Shown here piece by piece: positions 37,809 through 45,178 of a stretch of DNA of 64,000 nucleotides. Both the position numbers and the translations under genes were made by a program. Under the pieces are notes generated by a model. That model saw only the letters and a program-made list of their open reading frames with translations. It had not been told where the DNA came from and made no database searches. The DNA is taken from NCBI GenBank assembly GCA_050250875.1, contig JBFWNV010000003.1, forward strand, positions 62,001 through 126,000, in the 5' to 3' direction. The stretch comes from CAWAYR01 sp050250875. Lineage in GTDB: Bacteria > Acidobacteriota > Vicinamibacteria > Vicinamibacterales > UBA2999. The stretch's first letter is position 1. Each line of letters starts with the position of its first letter.

Positions 37809-39061
37809 CGCGCCGCCGGCTCCTTGGCCACGGCGCCCGGTGCCGCGGCGCGCGCGGCCAGCCGTCGCGCCACCTCGGCGGTGCGGCCGAGATAGACCTC
37901 GCGGCTGTAGCGGGCGTCGGACAACCGTCGCGCCGCGGCAGCGAGCGCCTGGCCGCTCACCGGGTCGTCCAGGAGGCTGCCGAGGGCGGCCGCGAACGGC
38001 CCCGGCTCCGGCGGCACCAGACGCGCGACCTCCGGCGACAGGACCTGGGTGTGCGTCAGCAGGTCGGTGGCGACGATCGGCACGCCCGAGCGGAGATAGG
38101 AGTAGATCTTGAGCGGCGTATTGGTGCCGCGAATCCGCGGCGACGCCAGCACCGCGGCGGCGGCGACGAACGCCGGAATTTCGCGGGCGGGCTGCTGGCC
38201 GGTGAACACGACGTGGGCCGCTCCCAGCGCGGCCGCCCGCGCCTGGGCGGCGGCCACCTGCTCGGGGCTCCCGCCGACGATCAGGACACGCGCCCGCGGA
38301 TGCGAGGTCTGCAGGCGCACCGCCGCCTCGAGCAGCAGATCGAGTCCCTGGTAGGCCTCGAAGGTCCCGGTGTAGAGCACGATCGGCGCATCGGCCGGCA
38401 GGCCCCAGCGATCGCGGATCGCCGCATCGGTCAAGGTCGGCGGCTCGTCGACGTCGCCGCCCATCACGTTCTCGATCAGGATGGCGCGGTCGCCGTGGCC
38501 CATGTCGGTGACCGTGTCCTGCAGTTCCTGGCAGATGGTGATCACGACATCCGACTTCCCCACCATCTGGCGCTCGACGCCGTCGAACACCCGGCGCAGC
38601 AGCCGCGAACCGCTGAACTTGAAGTTGCCGAGCTGCTGCGGCAGGCTCGAGTGCATGTCGTAGAGGTGCGGCACTCCGAGCCAGCGGGCCACCCAGACGC
38701 CGACCAGCCCCATCTCCTCGTGCGAGTGCACGGCGTCGTAGCCACCCGCCAGGGCGCGGCGCGCCACCGTGAAGAGCATCAGCGCGTCGAGCACCACCTT
38801 GACGGGCGACGGGCCGATCGCCACGCGGCGCACGAACGGCGGGCGGGGGCCGCGAAAGATCCGCAAGTTGGGCAGACTGACGTCGCGGCCGATCGGATAG
38901 GTGACCAGGTCGACGTGATGGCCCAGCTCGACCAGCGCCTTGATGCGGTGGAACTCGCTGAACGGGGTACCGCGCGGCTCGAAGAACGGCTCCGGCGCCA
39001 GCATCAGCAGACGAAGGGGTCGGGACGGGCTGGTCAACGCGCCCGCCTCACCAGGGCACAC
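37805..39061 (-). CDS. Glycosyltransferase family 4
   Basis: A 418-residue GT-B glycosyltransferase with RLLMLAPEPFFEPRGTPFSE at the start, the histidine-containing DAVHSHEEMGLVGVWVARWL, and a donor domain with VLYTGTFEAYQGLDLLLEA, VVFTGQQPAREIPAFVAAA and NTPLKIYSYLRSGVPIVATD. The EPRGTPFSE segment is common in exopolysaccharide transferases of deltaproteobacteria-like lineages. The GTG at 39061 is used; a TTG at 39037 is an alternative. It is the first gene of the minus-strand sugar group and divergent from a UPF0104 gene. Confidence 0.9.
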   Translation of the reverse strand: MCPGEAGALTSPSRPLRLLMLAPEPFFEPRGTPFSEFHRIKALVELGHHVDLVTYPIGRDVSLPNLRIFRGPRPPFVRRVAIGPSPVKVVLDALMLFTVARRALAGGYDAVHSHEEMGLVGVWVARWLGVPHLYDMHSSLPQQLGNFKFSGSRLLRRVFDGVERQMVGKSDVVITICQELQDTVTDMGHGDRAILIENVMGGDVDEPPTLTDAAIRDRWGLPADAPIVLYTGTFEAYQGLDLLLEAAVRLQTSHPRARVLIVGGSPEQVAAAQARAAALGAAHVVFTGQQPAREIPAFVAAAAVLASPRIRGTNTPLKIYSYLRSGVPIVATDLLTHTQVLSPEVARLVPPEPGPFAAALGSLLDDPVSGQALAAAARRLSDARYSREVYLGRTAEVARRLAARAAAPGAVAKEPAAR

Positions 39062-39069
39062 ACCTCGCT

Positions 39070-39075
39070 AGTCTA
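39070..39075 (-). promoter_or_regulatory. Possible -10 hexamer (TAGACT) 8 bases before a start
   Basis: On the minus strand TAGACT is followed by AGCGAGGT and the GTG at 39061. This is in the unusually AT-rich divergent gap 39062-39177. The plus-strand UPF0104 gene presumably has its promoter in the same gap, where TATGCT at 39115 is a candidate. Confidence 0.4.
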
Positions 39076-39177
39076 CCATCCGGATCCCCGCTTCTTGCTG
39101 ACCCATAGTCACTTATGCTATTGTTCACCGGTTGTGGCCGGCCCGGCTGACCGACGCCGAGACCGCCCCGCTCCGCG

Positions 39178-40140
39178 ATGGACGACGCGCCCGCCCACCC
39201 CGCCCGCCGCCTGCTCGCCGTCGCGGCCAAGCTGGCGCTGAGCGTGGGACTACTGGCGTTCGTGCTCCGCGACACCAGCCTCGCCGCGCTCTGGGCCACG
39301 CTGAGCCGCGTTCACCCTGGCTGGGTCGCCGCCGCCCTCGGGGCCCATGCCGTGATGATGGCGGTGAGCGTCTGGCGGTGGGATCTGCTGCTGCGCGCCC
39401 AGCACGTCGAGGTGCCGGCCCGGGCGCTGTCGGAGTCGTTCTGGGTCGCCTCGTTCTTCAACAATTTCCTGCCCAGCAACATCGGCGGCGATGTCGTCCG
39501 GATCGCCGATACGTCGAAACCGGCGGGCTCCAAGACGCTGGCGACGACCGTCGTGCTGGTCGACCGCCTGCTCGGGCTGTTCGCCCTGCTGACCGTCGGC
39601 GCGCTCGGGGCCGTGTCGGCCCGGGTGGTCGGCGTCGACGTGCCGGGCGCGTGGGGGCTGCAGGTGGCGGCGTTCGGCGCGGCCGCGGTGGCGGTGCCGC
39701 TGTTTGCGGCCCCTCGGCTCCTCGACACCCTGCTGGTGCCGGTTCGAGCCCTGGATCACCCGTGGATCCACGAGCGCGCGACCCTGCTCCAGGAGGCGTT
39801 TCTCAAGTTCCGGGCGCGCCCGTCGTCGCTGTTCGGCGCCCTGGCCGGCGCGCTGGTGGTCCAGGTGGTGATCGTCGTCTTCTACGCGCTGGCGGCGCGC
39901 AGCCTGGCCGTGCCGCTGCCGTTGTTCCTGGCCGGCGTGCTCGTGCCGGTGGCGATGGCCGTGCAGATGGCGCCGGTCTCGATCAACGGCTTCGGCGTGC
40001 GCGAAGCGGTGTTCAGCTTCTTCTTCGTTCGCTTCGGTCTGGGCGTCGAGGCGGCGGTGGCGGTCTCGCTGCTCGGGACGGCACTCGTCATGCTCTTTTC
40101 CATGGGCGGCGGTGCACTGTTTCTCATGCGGCGGCACTGA
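39178..40140 (+). CDS. UPF0104 (LPG-synthase membrane domain) flippase-like protein, copy 1
   Basis: A 320-residue membrane protein with about eight helices and the two family landmarks FFNNFLPSNIGGDVVRI and PVSINGFGVREAVF. It corresponds to the membrane half of lysyl-phosphatidylglycerol synthase and AglD-like proteins, thought to flip or handle lipid-linked substrates. The soluble aminoacyltransferase domain is absent. A second copy (44185-45162) lies 4 kb away. The following gap (40141-40299) holds a small GCCCC/GGGGC hairpin and the ribosome site of the next gene. Confidence 0.85.
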   Translation: MDDAPAHPARRLLAVAAKLALSVGLLAFVLRDTSLAALWATLSRVHPGWVAAALGAHAVMMAVSVWRWDLLLRAQHVEVPARALSESFWVASFFNNFLPSNIGGDVVRIADTSKPAGSKTLATTVVLVDRLLGLFALLTVGALGAVSARVVGVDVPGAWGLQVAAFGAAAVAVPLFAAPRLLDTLLVPVRALDHPWIHERATLLQEAFLKFRARPSSLFGALAGALVVQVVIVVFYALAARSLAVPLPLFLAGVLVPVAMAVQMAPVSINGFGVREAVFSFFFVRFGLGVEAAVAVSLLGTALVMLFSMGGGALFLMRRH

Positions 40141-40299
40141 ATTGCACGGCGCCGATCGCTTCGTGGTACGCTGCTGACCGCGTAAAGCCCCGTGCAGCCG
40201 GGGCCGATACACAGGCTGCCCGGACGCGTCCTGGCGCCCTCCGCTGCTCTCCCACCGGCGGCGGCGCGAGCCGCCCGGCGTCGGCAGGAGACAACGGAA

Positions 40300-41481
40300 A
40301 TGCATCGACTTCGCGTCGTGGGAGCGTGCGTGCTCGCCGTGGTGGCGGCCGCCTGCCAGCAGAGCAAGAGCGCCAATCCGCTCAGCCCCGATATCGCCGG
40401 CCCGATTCCCGGCGTCACCATCTCGGCCCCCAAGAACCTCGAGCCGTTCGCCGGCCAGGCCATCGTCGCCTCGCAGCAGCCGCTCGACTTCCTGATCGAG
40501 AACTCGAGTACGTCGGGGGTGCGGCCCCTGTCTCTGCAGTTCCAGCTGGCCAGCGACGCCAACTTCCAGACCGTCCTGCACCAGGCCGATCAGGTGGCCC
40601 TCGGCCCCGACGGGCGAACCACCTACCGGTTGCCGGCGACCCTCGGCGCCGGCGGCACCTACCATTGGCGCGCGCGCTCGTTCGACGGCGCCAACACCGG
40701 GCCGTACTCCGCGCCGAGCAACTTCACCCTCACGGAACCGGTCGTCATCGACCCGCCGACGCCGATCGAGCCGATCGGTCAGATTGCCACCATCAACCCG
40801 GTGTTCAAGCTGCAGAACGGGCGGATCTCCGGGCCCGCCGGCCCGGTCATCTATCGCGTCGAAGTCGGCCTCACGCCCGATCCAGGGCAGGTGGCGGCCG
40901 TGCTCAGCACCGGCGTCGGCTCGGGCGGCACGACGTCGCTCAGCGGCGGCAGCGCGCCGTATGGCACCACGCTCTACTGGCGGGCCTACGCCACCAACGG
41001 CGACGTCCAGAGCGCCTACACCCCGTGGATTGCCTTCCGCACGCCGGCCGTGCCGAGCGGCGGCGGGGGTGGCGGCGTGATCCCGGGCGGCGGTGGCACC
41101 GGAACGGTCGGCCCGGCGCGCTCGATCGACATCAACGAAGCGCTGTCGATCATCCGCGCCGTCCACGACGGCACCGGCGCCGATCTCGGGTCGCGGTCGA
41201 GCCGCGACAGCCGCAACCGCTTCTGGGCCAGCGCCGTCGCCGTCATCCACTTCGGGCACGGCCGCTACAACTCGAAGGGGCCGGACTCCGGCTGGTGCAT
41301 CAAGGACGGCGGCTCGGGCCGGCCGCAGTCCGACGACGTGCTCGTCCGCTGCGGCTCGCGCGAGGCCTGGGACATGATCGGCGGCGCCGGCGCCAGCGGC
41401 TACAGCTTCCACGCCGACTACATCGGGCGTCTGCCGAGCGACCAGAACGTCTACCCGCCGCCGCGCTCCGCCCTGCCCTGA
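40300..41481 (+). CDS. Lipoprotein with fibronectin-like repeats and a novel C-terminal domain (copy 1)
   Basis: A 393-residue lipoprotein: signal VVGACVLAVVAAAC with the lipid cysteine near residue 19, then two fibronectin-like beta domains (with YHWRARSFDGANTGPYS and LYWRAYATNGDVQSAYTPWI). A glycine-rich linker (GGGGGGVIPGGGGTG) leads to a C-terminal domain of about 115 residues. That domain holds HFGHGRYNSKGPDSGWCIKD, GRPQSDDVLVRC and a WDMIGG patch. It is closely similar to the end of the protein at 42497-43360 and is not a family I know. The ATG at 40300 has AGGAG upstream. It was probably transcribed with the UPF0104 gene before it, and a hairpin terminator follows. Confidence 0.75.
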   Translation: MHRLRVVGACVLAVVAAACQQSKSANPLSPDIAGPIPGVTISAPKNLEPFAGQAIVASQQPLDFLIENSSTSGVRPLSLQFQLASDANFQTVLHQADQVALGPDGRTTYRLPATLGAGGTYHWRARSFDGANTGPYSAPSNFTLTEPVVIDPPTPIEPIGQIATINPVFKLQNGRISGPAGPVIYRVEVGLTPDPGQVAAVLSTGVGSGGTTSLSGGSAPYGTTLYWRAYATNGDVQSAYTPWIAFRTPAVPSGGGGGGVIPGGGGTGTVGPARSIDINEALSIIRAVHDGTGADLGSRSSRDSRNRFWASAVAVIHFGHGRYNSKGPDSGWCIKDGGSGRPQSDDVLVRCGSREAWDMIGGAGASGYSFHADYIGRLPSDQNVYPPPRSALP

Positions 41482-41508
41482 CCAGCGTCGGCGCGCCGTA
41501 CACGACAA

Positions 41509-41540
41509 ACGGGCCGGCTCCCTCGCGGGGGCCGGCCCGT
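41509..41540. terminator. Hairpin terminator between convergent genes
   Basis: A perfect 10-bp stem, ACGGGCCGGC with GCCGGCCCGT, around a 12-base loop lies midway between the ends of the lipoprotein gene (plus) and a barrel gene (minus). There is no T-run, but the position suits a bidirectional terminator. Confidence 0.7.
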
Positions 41541-41560
41541 CTCCGTACTCGCCGGGTACC

Positions 41561-42313
41561 CTAGAAGCGCACCCTGATGCCGCCGCCGTACTGGATCGCG
41601 CCGACCTTCGTCGACACCGTGCTGCTGACGACCTGGAACTCCGACGACGCCTGCGCATAGCGGACGAAGGCGCCGAGCCGGAACGACCCGTTGCCGATCT
41701 GGAACAGCGGATACGAGAAGTCCGCGGCGATATGCCCGCCCCACACGTTCTTCTTCCGGGCCACGATGGTCGGCGTGACGTTGACGGCCGTCGCCGCGGC
41801 GTTCGCCTCCTGGATGACGACCTCGCCGACGACCTGCTGCGAGAAGCGGAACTGCGACGGCCCGCCGTAGACGTGCACGTCGAGCTTCTCGCCGAGCGGG
41901 ATCAGCACGCCGGCGCTGAAGTGCAGCGCCTGCTCGATGCGCTTGGTCTCGGCCACGGTCACCGAGAACGACCGCGGCCGGTTGAAGAAGATCGGGTGCG
42001 GCGCCTGGCCGGAAACCGTCGCCTCGTCGGCGCTGGCGCCGCGATGGCCGCTCACGCCGAGGGTGAAGCGACCGACGATGCGGGCGCCGACGCCGGCGTC
42101 GAGGATGGCTCCGGTGGACGACCGCCCCGAGACGGTGATCCGCCCGGCCTCGTCGTAGAGGGTGAAGGAGCCGTCGTCGGTGAAGTCCTCGTCGCCCGGC
42201 TCGAACGCGCCGTTCAGCGACAGCATGAATCGCGACTCATCGGTCTGCGCCCAGGCCGTGCTCGGGCCGATCGCCACCATCGCCGCCACAACCGTGGCCC
42301 CTGCAACTCGCAT
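41561..42313 (-). CDS. Exported outer-membrane beta-barrel (porin-like) protein
   Basis: Starting at the ATG at 42313 (ribosome site AGGGAGG upstream) the 250-residue product has a signal peptide (AGATVVAAMVAIGPSTAWAQ). Strand-rich sequence follows, ending in the barrel-type strand IQYGGGIRVRF. Segments such as RFMLSLNGAFEPGDEDFTDD and AGVGARIVGRFTLGVSG resemble OmpA- or OmpW-like eight-stranded barrels. The function is unknown. It is transcribed divergently from the second lipoprotein gene across a symmetric promoter region. Confidence 0.75.
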   Translation of the reverse strand: MRVAGATVVAAMVAIGPSTAWAQTDESRFMLSLNGAFEPGDEDFTDDGSFTLYDEAGRITVSGRSSTGAILDAGVGARIVGRFTLGVSGHRGASADEATVSGQAPHPIFFNRPRSFSVTVAETKRIEQALHFSAGVLIPLGEKLDVHVYGGPSQFRFSQQVVGEVVIQEANAAATAVNVTPTIVARKKNVWGGHIAADFSYPLFQIGNGSFRLGAFVRYAQASSEFQVVSSTVSTKVGAIQYGGGIRVRF

Positions 42314-42408
42314 CGTCTCGTCCTCCCTGTTCGGGAGGGCGAGGCCCCCCCACGCCGCCCGGGGGGCGCCGTCAGAATCGGCCGATGGTAGCACGGCGGC
42401 GCGCCCGG

Positions 42409-42443
42409 GCACTATATTTCACAACTATTTAGCGGTATAGTGC
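42409..42443. promoter_or_regulatory. Divergent promoter with mirror-image -10 elements
   Basis: GCACTATA (42409-42416) and TATAGTGC (42436-42443) form a perfect 8-bp inverted repeat 19 bases apart. Each arm contains TATAGT on one strand, giving back-to-back -10 elements for the barrel gene (minus) and the lipoprotein gene (plus). The AT-rich spacer stands out in GC-rich surroundings. Confidence 0.55.
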
Positions 42444-42496
42444 CTGGGCTGCCATACTGACCGGCGGTTCACGTGCTTTCGAGGAGACCAGCCCTG

Positions 42497-43360
42497 ATGC
42501 TTCGACGACTCGCCTTCCGCGGCCTTATGCTGCCGAGCCTTGCGCTCGTCGCCGCGTGCTCGCAGAGCCCCCAGTCCCCCGTGTCCCCCAGCGTCGCCGC
42601 TGGGTCCGCCGAGGCCAATCCCGACGGGTCGCTGCTCAAAGTGACCGCGCCGACGCCGCTCTCGCCGGAGAACGGCGCCGTCACCGAGGGCGTGCGTCCC
42701 ACGGTCACCTTCGGCAACTCGTCCGGACGGTTCGCCAGTGTCGCGCTCGGCTACCGGGTTCAGGTGTTCGACGGTGCCGGCAACTCGATCGCGGAGATCC
42801 TGGTCGCACAGGACCCGAGCGGTCAGACCTCGCTCGCGGCGGAAGCCGACCTCGGCAACGACCTCGAGTACCGCTGGCGCGTCCGCGCCGAGTTCCAGGG
42901 CGAGGCCGGTCCGTGGTCGCCGACCTGGACGTTCAAGACGCCGCCGCGCGTGACCATCGGCGCCAGCGGCGGCAACGTCGGGCCGCCGCGCAACATCGGC
43001 ATCGGCGAGGCCGTCGACATCATCTTCGCCATCTACCAGGCGGGGCGGTTCAACATCGGCCGCGGCTCGAATCGCACTCAGCTGAACTTGTACCTGGAGA
43101 CGGCCGTCGCGGCGATCCACTACGGGCACGGCAAGTGGAACCCACGCGGGCCCGACTCGAACTGGTGCATCAAGAACGGGGGCGCCGGCCGGCCGCAGTC
43201 CGACGACGTGATCGTGCTGTGCTCATCGCGCGACGCCTGGGATCTCGTCGGCGGGATTGGCGGATCCAACCCGGTGTGGGTGACCACCTACATCGGGCGC
43301 CTGGACAACGCGCAGCAGGTTTACGCTCCCAACCCGGCCACACTGGCACTGCTGCCCTAG
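42497..43360 (+). CDS. Lipoprotein sharing the novel C-terminal domain (copy 2)
   Basis: A 287-residue paralogue of the lipoprotein at 40300. It has a lipoprotein signal (GLMLPSLALVAAC), a single fibronectin-like domain (YRWRVRAEFQGEAGPWSPTW) and the same C-terminal domain: HYGHGKWNPRGPDSNWCIKN, GRPQSDDVIVLC and a WDLVGG patch. The two copies align without large gaps over the last 115 residues. ATG 42497 has GAGGAG about ten bases upstream; an in-frame GTG at 42473 is less likely. It is first in a run with a methyltransferase and the second UPF0104 gene, although a terminator follows it. Confidence 0.75.
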   Translation: MLRRLAFRGLMLPSLALVAACSQSPQSPVSPSVAAGSAEANPDGSLLKVTAPTPLSPENGAVTEGVRPTVTFGNSSGRFASVALGYRVQVFDGAGNSIAEILVAQDPSGQTSLAAEADLGNDLEYRWRVRAEFQGEAGPWSPTWTFKTPPRVTIGASGGNVGPPRNIGIGEAVDIIFAIYQAGRFNIGRGSNRTQLNLYLETAVAAIHYGHGKWNPRGPDSNWCIKNGGAGRPQSDDVIVLCSSRDAWDLVGGIGGSNPVWVTTYIGRLDNAQQVYAPNPATLALLP

Positions 43361-43381
43361 CCGAACCCACCCGGACGCCTC

Positions 43382-43412
43382 ACGGGCGACGGCGCGGGCC
43401 GTCGCCCGTTTT
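43382..43412 (+). terminator. Rho-independent terminator
   Basis: A perfect 12-bp stem (ACGGGCGACGGC with GCCGTCGCCCGT) with a GCGG loop is followed by TTTTC on the plus strand, 22 bases after the lipoprotein stop. The next gene probably has its own promoter. Confidence 0.85.
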
Positions 43413-43416
43413 CACG

Positions 43417-43422
43417 TACAGT
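43417..43422 (+). promoter_or_regulatory. Possible -10 hexamer (TACAGT) of the methyltransferase gene
   Basis: TACAGT lies directly after the terminator and 10 bases before the GTG at 43433, giving a predicted leader of only a few bases. Confidence 0.35.
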
Positions 43423-43432
43423 CAGGGACCGC

Positions 43433-44179
43433 GTGGCCGAGACCCAGGACACCTTCTACAAGTCGTTCTCCGAGAAGAAGCTGACGGGCTATGGCTCCGG
43501 CCGGCGCAGCCGCATCGAGCAGCACCGGCTCGCACTGCTGCACCGCTACAAGCCGGCGCCGGGCGACATGGTCGAAGTCGGGCCCGGGCATGGCACGCTG
43601 GCCGAGCAGGCCGTCGCCGCCGGCTGGCGTTACACGGCCATCGAAGCCAGCCGGATTCTGATCGACGTCCTGAAGGGCAAGGGCCTGCGCGTCATCGAGT
43701 CGTGGGCGCCGCCGATTCCGGTGCCCGACGCCAGCACCGACGTCGTCTATGCCGACCAGGTGCTCGAGCACATGAACGGCATCGAACAGGCGCGGCTGTT
43801 CACCGCCGAGGCGCTGCGCGCGCTCAGGCCCGGGGGCGTGTTCTTCGTCGTCGTGCCCGACTACCTGAAGGAACGGTCGTTCTTCTGGGACGTCGACTAC
43901 ACGCACAACTTCGTCACCACCGAACGGCGCGTCCGCCAATTGTTCAACGACGGCGGCTTCGAGGTGCTGGCGGTGGAGCGCGGCATCGGCCTGGCGACCG
44001 GCCCGGCGCGGGATCTGCTCGCCGCGGCCGCCCTGTTGATCAACATCCCCGGCGTCGACGCGCTGTCGCGCTACACCGGCACGACCGAGCTCGTCTTCAA
44101 GATCCGCAAGAACCTGTTCGAGACGCTGACCTTCGTCGCGCGCAAGCCCGGCGGGCCGGGCGGCGGCGGAGGCCGGTAG
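43433..44179 (+). CDS. SAM-dependent methyltransferase (class I)
   Basis: A 248-residue class I methyltransferase with motif I as MVEVGPGHGTLAEQAV, an acidic strand-2 end (YTAIEAS), and DVVYADQVLEHMNGIEQARL as the later motifs. The C-terminal part includes a hydrophobic segment (RDLLAAAALLINIPGV). It resembles methyltransferases of polysaccharide or lipid clusters; the substrate is unknown. It starts with GTG at 43433, and its stop is 5 bases before the second UPF0104 gene, so the two are probably co-transcribed. Confidence 0.85.
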   Translation: MAETQDTFYKSFSEKKLTGYGSGRRSRIEQHRLALLHRYKPAPGDMVEVGPGHGTLAEQAVAAGWRYTAIEASRILIDVLKGKGLRVIESWAPPIPVPDASTDVVYADQVLEHMNGIEQARLFTAEALRALRPGGVFFVVVPDYLKERSFFWDVDYTHNFVTTERRVRQLFNDGGFEVLAVERGIGLATGPARDLLAAAALLINIPGVDALSRYTGTTELVFKIRKNLFETLTFVARKPGGPGGGGGR

Positions 44180-44184
44180 CCCGC

Positions 44185-45162
44185 ATGCTGGCCCGCCTGG
44201 CCGGATCGTGGTGGGCGCGGGCGGCGCTCACCATCGCCATCCTGGCCTGGCTGGCCACCGGCATCGACATGGGCGCCGCGGCGCGCGCGGTCGTCGCGGT
44301 GTCGCCGGCGCACCTGGCCGCCGTGCTGGCGCTCGTCGCCGCGGATCGCCTGGTGATGATCTGGCGCTGGCTGCTGCTGCTGCGCGCCCGCGGCGTCGCC
44401 GTCGCCCCCGGGGACGCCGCCCGGGTCTTCCTGGTCAGCTCGTTCGTCGGCAGCTTCCTGCCGGCCGGCATCGGCGGCGACGCGGCACGGGCCTGGAGCC
44501 TGGCGCAGATCACGACCCGTGGCGGCGAGGCGCTGGCGTCGGTCGTCGTCGACCGCCTGCTCGGCGTGCTGTCGCTGACGGCGATGGGCGTCGTCGGGCT
44601 CGTGCAGTGGTCTCCGGCCGGCGTCAGTGCGGCGCGGATCGCGGCCGGCGTCGCCGTGCTGACGCTGGCGTGCGTCGCCGCCTTCTGGTCCGATGCGCTG
44701 CTGCGCAGCGCGGTTCCGGCCCATCGGCACGGCGGGCCGATCGCCCGCCGCCTGCTGCGCCTGGCCGACGCGATGGGCGCCTACCGCGATCACCGCGGCG
44801 CGCTGGCCGTCGTGATGGGCTGGTCGCTCGTCGTGCAGGTGCTGCGCATCACCCAGGCGTGGCTGCTCGGCGCGGGCCTGGGCCTGGCGGTGCCGTTCGC
44901 CTACTACCTGCTGGTGATGCCGCTGGGCCTGCTGATGCTGCTCCTGCCCGTCTCGGTGAGCGGCTTCGGCGTGCCGCAGGGCGTCATCGTCTGGCTGATG
45001 CGGCCGATGGGGGTGCCCGACGCGCTGGCCTTCGCGCTCTCGACGCTCATCGTCCTGACCGGCCTGGCCGGCAACCTGCCCGGCCTGTGGCTGTGGCTGC
45101 GCCGCGCCGAACCCGCCGGCGGCCCCCCGCCCCAGGTTGGCGGCGAGCCAGAAACGCAGTAG
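44185..45162 (+). CDS. UPF0104 (LPG-synthase membrane domain) flippase-like protein, copy 2
   Basis: A 325-residue paralogue of the protein at 39178-40140 with about eight hydrophobic helices and the same landmarks, GSFLPAGIGGDAARAW and PVSVSGFGVPQGVIVW. The function is likely lipid or lipid-linked substrate translocation, by analogy with the family. Each UPF0104 gene in this region lies near one of the two paralogous lipoproteins, so both pairs may have arisen by duplication. The radical SAM gene begins 14 bases later across a palindrome. Confidence 0.85.
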   Translation: MLARLAGSWWARAALTIAILAWLATGIDMGAAARAVVAVSPAHLAAVLALVAADRLVMIWRWLLLLRARGVAVAPGDAARVFLVSSFVGSFLPAGIGGDAARAWSLAQITTRGGEALASVVVDRLLGVLSLTAMGVVGLVQWSPAGVSAARIAAGVAVLTLACVAAFWSDALLRSAVPAHRHGGPIARRLLRLADAMGAYRDHRGALAVVMGWSLVVQVLRITQAWLLGAGLGLAVPFAYYLLVMPLGLLMLLLPVSVSGFGVPQGVIVWLMRPMGVPDALAFALSTLIVLTGLAGNLPGLWLWLRRAEPAGGPPPQVGGEPETQ

Positions 45163-45163
45163 T

Positions 45164-45178
45164 ATCTAAGACTTAGAT
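45164..45178. promoter_or_regulatory. 15-bp palindrome over the radical SAM gene start
   Basis: ATCTAAGACTTAGAT is a perfect 7+1+7 palindrome whose right arm covers the first two bases of the ATG at 45177. A possible -10 (TAGTAT, 45160-45165) overlaps its left end. The position suits a repressor operator or a small RNA hairpin hiding the start codon. Confidence 0.5.
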
